Made by a program: the position numbers and the translations under genes
Part shown: piece by piece, positions 24,840 through 33,565 of the stretch
How the letters are laid out: each line of letters starts with the position of its first letter
Numbering within the stretch: position 1 is the stretch's first letter
The notes under the pieces: model-generated
What the model saw: the letters and a program-made list of their open reading frames with translations, nothing else
Database searches by the model: none
What the model was told of the DNA's origin: nothing
Assembly: GCF_003660455.1 (NCBI RefSeq)
Contig: NZ_QZVR01000029.1
Span: 1-64,000, forward strand
DNA length: 64,000 bases
Reading direction: 5' to 3'
Source of the DNA: Nocardioides ferulae
GTDB lineage: Bacteria; Actinomycetota; Actinomycetes; Propionibacteriales; Nocardioidaceae

Positions 24840-26662
24840 GCCACCTCGTCCTCCGAAATCGACTCGTCGTCGCCAGCAGGTTGGTCAGGGAGCAGGAAGT
24901 TGCTGACCGTCGTCATGAGCTTTTCGTAGTAGGCGTCTTGGTCCTGCGGGCTCCAGAGCGACAACTGCTGCTTTGCGCTCGGTGTGTAGTACTTGAGGAA
25001 CACGTTTCGGGTGCAAGGGAGGATGTACGCACCCGCCTCGTCAAGCTCCAGGATGCGCTCCCGCTTGATGGCGAACACAGCGTTGTTCAGCTTGCTGTTG
25101 AAGTCTCGTTGGAGCAAGGCCAGGTTGCGGAGCCCATGCATGTCTCCCCCGTCCTGGCCCATCCCCGGCGCGCTGAAGAGGGTGAGCACGCGCTGGTGGA
25201 TGTTCTGGAATTGAAGATCGTTCGTCTTGTTGGGTGCCATCGCCAAGTGAGCGTCCATCAGCCCGAGGACGCCATCCACCTCCGACTGCACGGTGGCGTC
25301 CCAGTCCGTGGCACGTATCTTGGTCCGGTGAGCGCGCAGCCAGTCGCGCCGCTCCGGCTCGGTCTTGAGACCTTCGGAGTTCTGCGGGTGGATGTGCTCA
25401 AGCGACCACCCCTGGGCACCGTAAGCGTGGAACGAGAACCGGCTGCCTGGGTCCTCACTGCGGAGGACCGTTTCGACGTTCATCAGCAACAGCACGTCGC
25501 TGCACTTCCCGCTCTCCCTTTGATTGTCGTACCTGAGCAGCGAGACAGCACTTGGCGTCAGATCGAGCTGCTGACGGATCCGCTCGACCAGTCCGTCAGC
25601 GAAACACGAGTGGGTCTGCAATCGGGATTCAGCGATCAAGGCGGGAATCGACGCCCCAGTGGCGACGAGATACCCAATCCGGTGATACAGCAAGCGGTCG
25701 CGGTACCAGCCGATCAACAAGCCATGGCGCTCGACGACATCGCGCCAGAACGCGCCAGCGCCTCGCCGGTCGATGTCCTTCCAGACTTCGCCGAACGTCC
25801 AGTAGCGGGGTCGCGATCCCGATCCCGAAGTTGGCGTCATGGTCTCGAACAGGAAGTCAATGTGAGTTGACCTGCGCTTGGTCGATCCCGTCAGGAATGC
25901 CCAGAAGTCATCATCTCGAAGGTCTCGTTCGAAGCTGTCCCACTGCGCCGCGATCTCCTGCTGTCGGTTCGCGCTGCCCTCCGCAGCGCCGCTCTTCGAG
26001 AGCACGAGCGCCTTGATCAGTTCAGAGTCAGTCAAGGGGATCCGGTCACGATTGAGACGCGCGAAGAGTTCGTTGGGATTCGTCCCCGCAGGCGCGACGT
26101 ACCAAATGACGTGCACCCACTTCGACAACGCCGAGTGCACGTCGATCGCCGCCTGTCCCGCGCTCGACTGCTTGCCGAACCACTCGACGATCGCCTCGTA
26201 CGCCTTGGCGATATGGAAAAAGTCGATGTTCTCGTCGGATCGGGCAGGATCCAGATCCTCCAGATACTTCCGGCTGGCGTCCCTGGTCTCGTAGGTCAGG
26301 CTGTACTCAACCTTGGCGTCAGCGAACTTCGTGGCGACGAATTTCGTGATCAGGAACAAGGTGGTGAGGCGCTGTTGCCCATCGACCAGTTCCCATGTCC
26401 CGTCGTCGCGTTTGAGCACGACGATCGGCTGCAGGAGGTAGTCGGAAGGAAGCTCGCGGCGCTTCTCGGCCGCACGTGCGTGCGCCTTGATGTCGTCGAG
26501 AAGCTGGTGAACCTCGTCCCGGCCCCAGCGGTACCCGCGCTGGTATGCGGCGACAAAAAAGTCCCCGGAGACGAACGGCTTGCCCTCCTCGCCCTTCATC
26601 ACCAGTCTCGGCTCGAGAGTTGCCTCCACGCGTTCTCCTGCTTGTCGTTGCTCGACCGTCAT
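24836..26662 (-). CDS. DUF262-DUF1524 (HNH) protein, GmrSD-like
   Basis: A 608-residue protein. DUF262 motifs are AAYQRGYRWGRDEV (38-51), ELVDGQQRLTTLFLI (91-105) and LFARLNRDRIPLTDSELIKA (about 199-218). The C-terminal DUF1524 HNH nuclease shows SLEHIHPQNSEGL (about 420-432) and HGLRNLALLQRDFNSKLNN, the usual asparagine motif. This domain order is that of GmrSD and BrxU, type IV restriction enzymes that cut modified DNA. ATG 26662 is preferred over 26767, which would overlap the upstream gene. It is third in a four-gene operon. Confidence 0.87.
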   Translation of the reverse strand: MTVEQRQAGERVEATLEPRLVMKGEEGKPFVSGDFFVAAYQRGYRWGRDEVHQLLDDIKAHARAAEKRRELPSDYLLQPIVVLKRDDGTWELVDGQQRLTTLFLITKFVATKFADAKVEYSLTYETRDASRKYLEDLDPARSDENIDFFHIAKAYEAIVEWFGKQSSAGQAAIDVHSALSKWVHVIWYVAPAGTNPNELFARLNRDRIPLTDSELIKALVLSKSGAAEGSANRQQEIAAQWDSFERDLRDDDFWAFLTGSTKRRSTHIDFLFETMTPTSGSGSRPRYWTFGEVWKDIDRRGAGAFWRDVVERHGLLIGWYRDRLLYHRIGYLVATGASIPALIAESRLQTHSCFADGLVERIRQQLDLTPSAVSLLRYDNQRESGKCSDVLLLMNVETVLRSEDPGSRFSFHAYGAQGWSLEHIHPQNSEGLKTEPERRDWLRAHRTKIRATDWDATVQSEVDGVLGLMDAHLAMAPNKTNDLQFQNIHQRVLTLFSAPGMGQDGGDMHGLRNLALLQRDFNSKLNNAVFAIKRERILELDEAGAYILPCTRNVFLKYYTPSAKQQLSLWSPQDQDAYYEKLMTTVSNFLLPDQPAGDDESISEDEVA

Positions 26663-26676
26663 CACCGTATCGGCGA

Positions 26677-27189
26677 TCAGCCGAGTCCGTGGTCGAAGAC
26701 TCCGCTGATCATGTGCCGCATGGTCCGCGAGCATCCCTCGGGCAGACTGCCGTGCAGCCAGGTCCACATCAGGTCTGCTGCGGCGTACGACTGCCAGAGC
26801 TTGAAGTCGAATGCCGGGCGGCGCCCGCTCGGCTTCGGGTAGTCGCCCGGGCCACCGCGGTAGACGCGTTTGGCGAAGCCGTCAGGGGTGCCGTCGTGAG
26901 CGTCAACGACCCAGCCAGTGGGGTATCGCATCGTCTGGCACCACCGCCGTACGTCTCCGTCCGACCACTCGACGACTGCCCACTCACCAGGCTCTGGCAG
27001 GCTCGACACGAGCACTGACAGGTGCACCACACTGCGCACGGAAGTAGCGCCGTGGCGGTAACCGTGAGGGCACCAGACGATGGGCCGCTCCGGGCTAACC
27101 GCCGTGAGGTTCGCAAGCCACGACTCCGCATCCACCCCGACCGACACGACGGGAGCCGGCAAGAGTTCAGTCGCTGCACCGAGCGTCAT
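26677..27189 (-). CDS. Hypothetical protein of the defence-like operon
   Basis: A 170-residue soluble protein. It has a possible HPYR-type patch (VWCPHGYRHGATSV), several Trp residues (WAVVEWSDGDVRRWCQ) and a C-terminal helix. No family recognised. ATG 27189 overlaps the methyltransferase stop by 4 bases and its stop lies 14 bases before the DUF262-HNH start, so it is co-transcribed with both. That makes it a candidate component of the same system rather than a bystander. Confidence 0.65.
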   Translation of the reverse strand: MTLGAATELLPAPVVSVGVDAESWLANLTAVSPERPIVWCPHGYRHGATSVRSVVHLSVLVSSLPEPGEWAVVEWSDGDVRRWCQTMRYPTGWVVDAHDGTPDGFAKRVYRGGPGDYPKPSGRRPAFDFKLWQSYAAADLMWTWLHGSLPEGCSRTMRHMISGVFDHGLG

Positions 27190-28016
27190 GAGGCATCCCG
27201 AAGTGCACGGATCCGCTGAACAGACGCCTCTGACACGTCCTCGACCACCCAATCGCCTCCGTCAACATCAATCACGGCGAGACGAGCGATCTGTTCGACC
27301 TGCTGCCGCTCAGCGCGAGTCAGCTGAACAGACGCGTCCACGACGACCCAGTCGAACTGCCCCGGCGTGAACGTCCCAGCGCGCAGCGGGTTCCGGATGT
27401 CGGCTGGGTACACAGCGGCGGCCTTCGGGTGCTTGCGAAGCAGCAGGTTGAGCATTGCCTGGCTCGAATCCACGCCTGCGTAGCGCTCAGGCGCAACGAT
27501 CCCAAGGTCAAGCACGCGCCCGGTGCCGCAGCCGATGTCCAGCACGTGCGGCGGGTACGTCCCGCGAACGCTTGCGAGAAGCTGCTTGACCCGTTCGGGC
27601 TCGCTGTCGTCAACCGGGTGCTCAGCGTCCCACCATGTCGCGATGCCGTCGTACGGCGACTCGACTTCGGTGAGCGTGGCCTGCTGATTCTGGATTCCGT
27701 AGAACAGCGAGGTCGTCGCCCTGTTCACCAGCGTCGTGTCAGTGAAGTGTCGATCCTCGGTCCACCAGCGGTACTTCCCATCGGGGCTGACCAGGTAGAT
27801 CTTCGTCAGCGAGTAGTACTTGCCCGGCTGACCGAAGGTGTGGATCACGCGCGCGGCACGGACCATGTCGTCGTGGGTCACGCCGGGCGTGCGGTTCTCC
27901 ACCACGTAGTGGTGCGGTGCCGTCTCGGCGTACGTCTTGGCGAAGGTCCACTCGAGCTCGCCGGCAAGGGAGAGCCACCACTCGAGGTCGGCTTGCGTGA
28001 TTCGGTCCTGCGTCAT
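27186..28016 (-). CDS. Class I SAM-dependent methyltransferase with extra N-terminal domain
   Basis: A 276-residue protein. Residues 158-167 (VLDIGCGTGR) are the SAM-binding motif I, followed by an acidic residue in YAGVDSSQAML, as in class I methyltransferases. The first about 115 residues form an unusual leader domain (EWTFAKTYAETAPHHYVV, then KYYSLTKIYLVSPDGKYRWW). No DNA-methyltransferase catalytic motif (NPPY or PC) is visible, so the target is unknown. Start ATG 28016 follows GAGGACAGA. It is first in the four-gene minus-strand operon. Confidence 0.78.
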   Translation of the reverse strand: MTQDRITQADLEWWLSLAGELEWTFAKTYAETAPHHYVVENRTPGVTHDDMVRAARVIHTFGQPGKYYSLTKIYLVSPDGKYRWWTEDRHFTDTTLVNRATTSLFYGIQNQQATLTEVESPYDGIATWWDAEHPVDDSEPERVKQLLASVRGTYPPHVLDIGCGTGRVLDLGIVAPERYAGVDSSQAMLNLLLRKHPKAAAVYPADIRNPLRAGTFTPGQFDWVVVDASVQLTRAERQQVEQIARLAVIDVDGGDWVVEDVSEASVQRIRALRDAS

Positions 28017-28139
28017 CGTCTCTGTCCTCGTTCGTTCGTCCGATCGCTTCCGATCATGACCGTGACCACCGACATTGATGATGTTCCTGCCCCGACCGTC
28101 GTGTCTCAGCCGCCGACTGTCGCCCTGCTGGGTTGACCA

Positions 28140-28284
28140 TCTTGTGGTCCGGCCGGCGGTCGGGGTCCGCGCGCCGGCCGGGCGGACATGACCTAATAAG
28201 AGCCTGGCAAGCGCCTCATCAATGTCCTGTCTGCTCGCCCGACCGGCGTCGACCAACCGAATCGACACGGAAGGCAGTTCCATC
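28140..28284 (+). ncRNA. Candidate bridge RNA region of the IS110 element
   Basis: IS110 elements encode a bridge RNA in the long non-coding end upstream of the transposase. Here that stretch contains a perfect 8-bp stem, GGCCGGCG (28151-28158) with CGCCGGCC (28172-28179), around a 13-base G-rich loop. Unpaired sequence with candidate guide loops follows, up to the start codon. Loop-to-target pairing could not be checked. Confidence 0.4.
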
Positions 28285-29493
28285 ATGACAGTGGCACCAC
28301 CAGCCGCCTCGCCCGTCTTCGGCGGCGCTGACACCCACGCCGACACGATCCACGTTGCGGCGATCGACGGGTTCGGGCGCGAACTCGGGGATCGGGAGTT
28401 CCCGACCACGCCTGCGGGTTACAGCGACTCTCTAGCGTTTCTGGGGTCGTTCGGATCGGTCGAGATCCTCGGCATCGAGGGAACGAGCTCCTACGGCGCC
28501 GGCCTGACCGTCGCCGCCCGCACGGCAGCTATCGAGGTCCGCGAAGTCATCAGACCCGAAGCGACGGTGCGCCGGATGCAGGGGAAGTCCGACCCGATCG
28601 ACGCATACCAAGCCGCCCGCGCCGCGCTGACAGGTCGCGCCAAGACCGCCCCGAAGGACGACGACATCGAGGGCCTCCGAGCTCTTCTCAACGCCCACCG
28701 GTCAGCGGGCAAGGCACGCACCGCGGCGATGAACCAGATCCACGCCCAGATGATCACTGCGCCCGCCGAGGTCCGCGAGAAGTACCGGCAACTGAGCGAC
28801 AAACGACTCGTCGACGCTCTCGCGACCTGCCGGCCAAGGGCGCGCTCCGGCGTCGCGGCAAACGTCCTGCTCGCGCTGAAGATGCTGGCCCAACGGCACC
28901 GGTTCCTCACCCAGCAAGCGCAGTTGCTCAAGGACCAGCTGCGCGACCTCGTGGCCGCCGTGAACCTCAACCTGCTCTCAGCACGCGGCATAGGACCGGT
29001 GACCGCCGCGCAACTGCTCGTCACCGCCGGAGGCAACCCCCAGCGCCTGACCAGCCAGGCCTCGTTCGCAGCACTGTGCGGCACCGCACCGGTGCCCGCG
29101 TCGTCGGGGAAGACGACCCGGTATCGGCTCTCCCGCGGCGGAGACCGTCACGCCAACGCCGCACTGCACACCATCGCCACCGTGCGAATGTCCTGCGACC
29201 CCCGCACTCGCCAGTTCGTCGCCGCGCAACGGGCCAAGCAGCGAAGCAATCCCGAGCTCCTGCGCATCCTCAAGCGCGCCATCGCCCGGGAAGTCTTCAA
29301 ACTTCTCCAAGAACCCAATGCCCTCGCCGGCATCGATGACCTGCGGCGTCTCCGCCGCGAGAAGAACCTGCCACTGCGCAAAGCGGTCGAAGCACTCGGC
29401 ACCTGCCAGATCCACATCAGCCGCATCGAGCGAGGAATCACCCACGACAGGGAGTTCACCGAACGCTACCGAAACTGGCTCAAAGCCGCTTGA
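28285..29493 (+). CDS. IS110-family transposase
   Basis: A 402-residue recombinase. The N-terminal RuvC-like DEDD domain shows Asp16 (GGADTH), Glu65 (LGIEGTSS) and Asp103/Asp106 (SDPIDA). A coiled helical linker follows, then the C-terminal Tnp domain with the catalytic serine region Ser273/Ser274 (PVPASSGKTTRYRLSRGGDR). The last about 50 residues form an added helix-turn-helix-like tail (LRREKNLPLRKAVEALGTCQ). All key residues are present, so it may be active. ATG 28285 follows GGAAGG. Confidence 0.92.
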   Translation: MTVAPPAASPVFGGADTHADTIHVAAIDGFGRELGDREFPTTPAGYSDSLAFLGSFGSVEILGIEGTSSYGAGLTVAARTAAIEVREVIRPEATVRRMQGKSDPIDAYQAARAALTGRAKTAPKDDDIEGLRALLNAHRSAGKARTAAMNQIHAQMITAPAEVREKYRQLSDKRLVDALATCRPRARSGVAANVLLALKMLAQRHRFLTQQAQLLKDQLRDLVAAVNLNLLSARGIGPVTAAQLLVTAGGNPQRLTSQASFAALCGTAPVPASSGKTTRYRLSRGGDRHANAALHTIATVRMSCDPRTRQFVAAQRAKQRSNPELLRILKRAIAREVFKLLQEPNALAGIDDLRRLRREKNLPLRKAVEALGTCQIHISRIERGITHDREFTERYRNWLKAA

Positions 29494-29605
29494 CACCAAT
29501 AGGAGCATCAGAACCGTGGCGGCCGTCGACCGCGGGCCCGAAGGCCCACCTGATTCCTGAGAGCGGAAGCCACCCGAGGCTCCGCGAGACCGCAGGAGTC
29601 GAAAG

Positions 29606-30034
29606 ATGACCATTCCGACGCAGTTGAGCCTCCATGGGTTCATCGCTACCGCGCCTGAGCTGAGCAAGCCCGACTCGAAGGACGCGCGCTTCTTCGCCCG
29701 CATCGGCGTCGAGCACTGGCGCAAGGAGGCGGACGGCTCGTTCACGAAGCTCGATCCGAGCTTCCACAGCCTCGTCATGTACGGCGAGTCCGCCAAGCGT
29801 GCGTACGCACGGTTCCGGGTCGGCGACCAGTTCGTGGCGTCTGGCTACGTCACCGAGTACGAGTCGACCTGGAACGAGCAGACGGTGACGCGCGAGCAGT
29901 TCGTCGCACGCCACATCGGCCACGACACGACCTGGACGCGCTACGCCGTCGACCGGGCGCCGTCAAACCAGCCCGAGCCGCCGAGCGACCAGATGACAGT
30001 CGCCAGCGAGCCTCCCCGGGTCGTCGGCCTCTGA
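29606..30034 (+). CDS. Single-stranded DNA-binding protein
   Basis: A 142-residue OB-fold protein. Beta strands are visible as QLSLHGFIATAPELS, DARFFARIGVEHW, HSLVMYGESAKRAY, RFRVGDQFVASGYVTEYE and EQFVARHIGHD, with a disordered Pro/Ser tail. SSB proteins of elements protect transferred single-stranded DNA. The beginning has no chromosomal SSB signature, so this is an element-type SSB. It follows the IS110 element and precedes the DUF4913 gene by 12 bases, restarting the element's plus-strand backbone. Confidence 0.85.
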   Translation: MTIPTQLSLHGFIATAPELSKPDSKDARFFARIGVEHWRKEADGSFTKLDPSFHSLVMYGESAKRAYARFRVGDQFVASGYVTEYESTWNEQTVTREQFVARHIGHDTTWTRYAVDRAPSNQPEPPSDQMTVASEPPRVVGL

Positions 30035-30046
30035 CGGAGTCCGGAG

Positions 30047-30625
30047 ATGCCCGAGAACGACGGACAGGAGTCACTGTTCGCGCCCGCCTTCGATGGGAGC
30101 GTCCATTCGATGTTCGCAGGCTCGACCGAGTACGGCGGGCCTGACGACCCCGAGGAGCCGCTCCGGCCGCTCAACTGGAACCTCCTGTCCAGCGAGGAGG
30201 CGGAGTCGGAGTGGCTCGACCTCAACGCCTGGGTCGACTGGCTCCGGACGACCTACGGGCTGCCGCCGACGGTCATCCCGCCGTTCTGGCATCGGCACGA
30301 CGAGCTCGTTTGGGAACTCTCGGCACTTCACCTGCACTGGTTGAACTCGTACGACCCCGATGGATCGCCGTCCGCGCCACTGATGTGGCACCGCGACTTC
30401 GCCGACGCCCGCCATCGGCTTCGCGAGTGGGTCGCGACCTGCGGCACCCGCCTCGAGAAGGACCGAGCGACTCGCCAGACGTCGTGGCCAGGCGAGGATC
30501 CGCAGCCGCCCGCGGCAGAAGTAGTCATCGAGGACCGGGGTGCGGACTTCATCGAGTTCGTCGTCGAGGACATCGCCGCACGACGACGGATCGAGGAGCG
30601 GGTCAGAGCCAGCCTCGCGGGATGA
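30047..30625 (+). CDS. DUF4913 domain protein
   Basis: A 192-residue protein with the DUF4913 pattern: LNWNLLSSEEAESEWLDLNA, then WVDWLRTTYGLPPTVIPPFW, then HDELVWELSALHLHWLNSY, SAPLMWHRDFADARHRLREW and a final CGTRLE. This family, of unknown function, is known from actinobacterial plasmids and integrative elements. It lies in the post-SSB segment of the ICE, 12 bases downstream. A 26-codon frame (30622-30702) overlaps its stop but has little support. Confidence 0.85.
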   Translation: MPENDGQESLFAPAFDGSVHSMFAGSTEYGGPDDPEEPLRPLNWNLLSSEEAESEWLDLNAWVDWLRTTYGLPPTVIPPFWHRHDELVWELSALHLHWLNSYDPDGSPSAPLMWHRDFADARHRLREWVATCGTRLEKDRATRQTSWPGEDPQPPAAEVVIEDRGADFIEFVVEDIAARRRIEERVRASLAG

Positions 30626-30736
30626 CTGCACCGCTGGAACTCAGGCGCGTCCATCCACAAGCCAGACGGTTCACAGCACGCCACCGGCGACCGGCCACCT
30701 GAACTGAACAAGCAGATTCGTCGAAAGGAATCACTC

Positions 30737-31033
30737 ATGCTGCTCGCACACGCAGTCACCCTCGCCGAGGCCCGCTCGTACGTCGCGGCGCTGGCAGACC
30801 GGGCGAGCTCGGAGGACGCCTCCGCGGAGTACGAGCGCGTCTTGCTGCAGCTCGACTGGATCCACGGCGACTATGTCCCCGGCATCACCGAGGTCCCCGG
30901 CGAACACCGCGACGTGCTGTTTGCCATCGCCGAGCAAGCGATCGAAGACCTCGTCGGCCACGGCATCGACGCCCTCCAGGTCGAGCTCGTTCTCGACATG
31001 CTCGACGCAGCCAAGGCCCTGGACGCAAGCTGA
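30737..31033 (+). CDS. Small hypothetical helical protein
   Basis: A 98-residue acidic helical protein (LAEARSYVAALADRASSEDA and GIDALQVELVLDMLDAAKAL). ATG 30737 follows a good ribosome site (AAAGGA). Its TGA overlaps the next ATG by TGATG, so the two are translationally coupled. No family recognised, though small acidic proteins at this place are typical for the element backbone. Confidence 0.6.
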   Translation: MLLAHAVTLAEARSYVAALADRASSEDASAEYERVLLQLDWIHGDYVPGITEVPGEHRDVLFAIAEQAIEDLVGHGIDALQVELVLDMLDAAKALDAS

Positions 31034-32349
31034 TGTACGCCGAGAACGGCGGACGTCTACGCGCCGAGTTCAGCATCCTGCTGCGCCAGCACCGAGTTCA
31101 GCAGCGCCTTGGCGGCGCCGGCAGCCACACCATCAAAGAGACGACCACAGTCGACGAGCGGGTACTCCTCGGCGAGCAGATCGGGCGCTACAGGCACTCC
31201 GCGCTGGCGTGGTGCCTACAGGCCGTTCGGGCAGCCAACCCCCACATGCACCGCGACGGCCCGAGCACGGGCCGCAGTGGCCCAGCAAGAGAACTGCGAC
31301 ACCGACTTGAAGCCGCGATCACGCATTCCAGCGGGCCGCCGAGCCTCGACGAGCTGACGACCGAGCAAGCCTTCGCGATGGTTGAGAGTTGGCGGCACGT
31401 CGCTCGAGCAACGACGCTTGGCGAGCACGACTTCGACGCCGGGCTTGGACATGGCAGCCTGACGGCCGCCCAGTGCATGACCCTGCTGAAGGACGCCGCC
31501 GACGTCGCCCAAGCACTGGTCGCTCTCGACCGCCGCTACTCCAATATCCCCGGCTGGCGACACCTCAAGAACGCCGGATGGCTCGCCCGCGCAGCTGAGA
31601 CCTGCTCGACCGTCGCCGGACAATCTGAACCCGACTACACGATCGACCTGCGTGGCTGGCAACCCAGCCTCTCCTTGGTGGAAGGACCGGCGCTTCCCGG
31701 ACTCACAGGCGTGCTCCAGGCCCAGCACAACCTGCTCGTGCACCTCGCCGACTTCCCGGAGGCTCGAAGCCTGCGGTTCGTGCTCGACTCCCAGCGAATC
31801 GTGTCACGCGACGCCGCAAACATCGATCCCGATGAATCGGCAGGCTGGTCCCGGCGCGCATCGACCTACCTCAAGCTCATCCGTGCCACGCACGACATCG
31901 GCGGGATCATCGGCAATGGTGGCGCCGCGGCCGGGGAGGCCGCGTTGGCAGCAAGCCGAATGGAGGACTTCGCGCGCTCCGCCACATCCGGCAACACCGC
32001 GGTCGACCCGGACCAACTGCGGCACCTTACGAGACTCGGTCAGCAGATCGACGAACAAGTCGCGGGGACGATCCAACGCGGCGCGCGGGAGCGCCTCTAC
32101 TTCACCAGGGTGCCGTTGCCTCGGATCGAGCGCGACGCCGCCGGGCTGGTTAAGCCCACGCGCCAGCGGTACACGCCCATCACCACCAACGTGTGTCCAG
32201 AGCTCCTCGACATCGTGCGGAGCGAACTACTTCCAAGGCAGGCAGTCCGCCACGCGCCGACGACGGCAGCTTCTAGCCGCCAAGAACTCGCAGCAGCTCT
32301 CGTGCACCGACCAGAGCCACGCCGAGCGAACGCCGACCTGTCCCTGTGA
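31033..32349 (+). CDS. Large hypothetical protein at the integrase end
   Basis: A 438-residue soluble, mostly helical protein. Residues 1-100 have long basic helices, the middle carries an LRGWQPSLSLVEGPALPGLTG turn, and the C-terminal region is Arg-rich (KPTRQRYTPITT). It has no signal peptide, metal motif or Walker motif, and is not a recognisable relaxase (no HUH triad seen). It converges with the integrase, ending 20 bases from its stop. Family not recognised. Confidence 0.65.
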   Translation: MYAENGGRLRAEFSILLRQHRVQQRLGGAGSHTIKETTTVDERVLLGEQIGRYRHSALAWCLQAVRAANPHMHRDGPSTGRSGPARELRHRLEAAITHSSGPPSLDELTTEQAFAMVESWRHVARATTLGEHDFDAGLGHGSLTAAQCMTLLKDAADVAQALVALDRRYSNIPGWRHLKNAGWLARAAETCSTVAGQSEPDYTIDLRGWQPSLSLVEGPALPGLTGVLQAQHNLLVHLADFPEARSLRFVLDSQRIVSRDAANIDPDESAGWSRRASTYLKLIRATHDIGGIIGNGGAAAGEAALAASRMEDFARSATSGNTAVDPDQLRHLTRLGQQIDEQVAGTIQRGARERLYFTRVPLPRIERDAAGLVKPTRQRYTPITTNVCPELLDIVRSELLPRQAVRHAPTTAASSRQELAAALVHRPEPRRANADLSL

Positions 32350-32368
32350 TCAGGCATCCCCTCCGCGG

Positions 32369-33559
32369 CTACTGCTCTGCCTGCTTGGGTGCCAGCGACT
32401 CGAGGATCTCCGCGGTCACCGGATCAACCTCCTCATCAGGCTGGATGTAGTGCGCCTTCGTGATCTTCGAGGACGTGTGGCCCAGCAGCTCCGCGGCGAG
32501 ATCCGGCCCACTCGCTCGGTCGAGCACAGTCGCGACAGTGCGCCGGAACGCATGTGGTGTCACTCCTGAGATCCCTGCCTCCGCGAGGATCGTCCGAAGC
32601 CGCCGACGCACGTTGTTCGTCGTCAGCGGTGTCAGGTTCCTCGTGAAGAACAGCAGGTGCTCCGGCGGCTCGTGTGCGACGACGACCAGTCTCTGCCGAA
32701 GCACCTCCGCTGTGAAGCTTGGGACGGACACAACCCGCGTCGACTTCTCGGTCTTCGGATGGTGCTGCCGGTACGTCGGACGCCCGGCCGGCGAGATGAT
32801 CGTGCCGCAGATGCGCACAGTCGCCGGCGTCTTGGTGACGTCCACGTCGCACTTGCGCAGCGCGAGTACCTCCCCGATCCGAGCCGACGTGCCCAGCATC
32901 ACCTCGATGATCTGCTCAAGCTGTCCGTCCGGCTTCGGGCCCGAGAGGCCACCCTCGCGACGCCAGGACCGGACGGCCGTGCGGATCGCATCCACCTCGT
33001 CGATGGTGAGAGCCATCGCCTGGGATGCCGGTTTGTGCATCCTGGCGATCCCGCGCACGGGATTCTCCTTGAGCGCGCCATACCGGACGGCCAAGCCGAG
33101 AGCGAGGCTCAACACTGTCCGCGCCTGCTTCGCCGTGCTGTAGCTCTTGGACGACGCGAGCCGCTTGATGAACTGGTCTACCTTGCGCACGTCTATCTCG
33201 CGCAACGTGTAGTTCTCGAAGGCTGGCATCACCAGTTGGCGCATGTTCCGTTCGTAGAGGGCTCGCGTGCTCGGGGCGAGCTTGTCCGTCAGATCGAGGT
33301 CGGCGAGCCAGACATCGACCAGCCGAGAGAACGTGCTGTCGGCCGACAGATCGCGGCTTCCCGCTGCGAACCCGTCGCGACGTGTCAGCTTCTCCTTCAG
33401 GGTGCGTTCAGCGCCCTTGCGGGTGTCGCCAGTGGCCTGCACGAGGCGAAGCTGCCCATCGTCGTCACGGAAGCGGACGCGCGCCTTGATCCTGCCGTTC
33501 GGTGCGGTGATATACGTGAACTCGCCGAACGTGCCGATTGCGGTGCGTGGTCGGCCCAT
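32369..33559 (-). CDS. Tyrosine integrase of the ICE
   Basis: A 396-residue integrase. An N-terminal arm-binding domain (about 1-60, GRIKARVRFRDDDGQLR) and a SAM-like core-binding domain (about 70-165) precede the catalytic domain. That domain has Arg in TSARIGEVLAL, the HAFRRTVATVL box, GH in LLGHTSSKITK and nucleophile Tyr in HYIQPDEE. It excises and integrates the element, most likely at the nearby tRNA-derived site (33975-34011). It lies 6 bases after the excisionase, with which it is co-transcribed. Confidence 0.93.
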   Translation of the reverse strand: MGRPRTAIGTFGEFTYITAPNGRIKARVRFRDDDGQLRLVQATGDTRKGAERTLKEKLTRRDGFAAGSRDLSADSTFSRLVDVWLADLDLTDKLAPSTRALYERNMRQLVMPAFENYTLREIDVRKVDQFIKRLASSKSYSTAKQARTVLSLALGLAVRYGALKENPVRGIARMHKPASQAMALTIDEVDAIRTAVRSWRREGGLSGPKPDGQLEQIIEVMLGTSARIGEVLALRKCDVDVTKTPATVRICGTIISPAGRPTYRQHHPKTEKSTRVVSVPSFTAEVLRQRLVVVAHEPPEHLLFFTRNLTPLTTNNVRRRLRTILAEAGISGVTPHAFRRTVATVLDRASGPDLAAELLGHTSSKITKAHYIQPDEEVDPVTAEILESLAPKQAEQ

Positions 33560-33565
33560 CTCAGC

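Larger units (their letters stand above)
28140..29518 (+). mobile_element. IS110-family insertion sequence
   Basis: A single DEDD-type transposase gene (28285-29493) is flanked by a non-coding stretch upstream (28140-28284) and a very short downstream end reading TTGACACCAATAGGAGCATC, which resembles the right ends I know from actinobacterial IS110 elements. No terminal inverted repeats are expected in this family. Both boundaries are estimates. The element lies between the defence operon and SSB. Confidence 0.7.

Noticed and set aside
28056..28136. A 26-codon frame before the IS110 element
   Set aside because: No ribosome site and no homologue suggested; it lies in the gap between the methyltransferase start and the IS end and may be chance.
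30622..30702. A 26-codon frame overlapping the DUF4913 stop
   Set aside because: Only the ATGA overlap supports it; the product is very short and arginine-rich.
31033..32349. Possible relaxase in the 438-residue protein
   Set aside because: No HUH histidine pair or MobF motifs were visible, so it is left as unknown.
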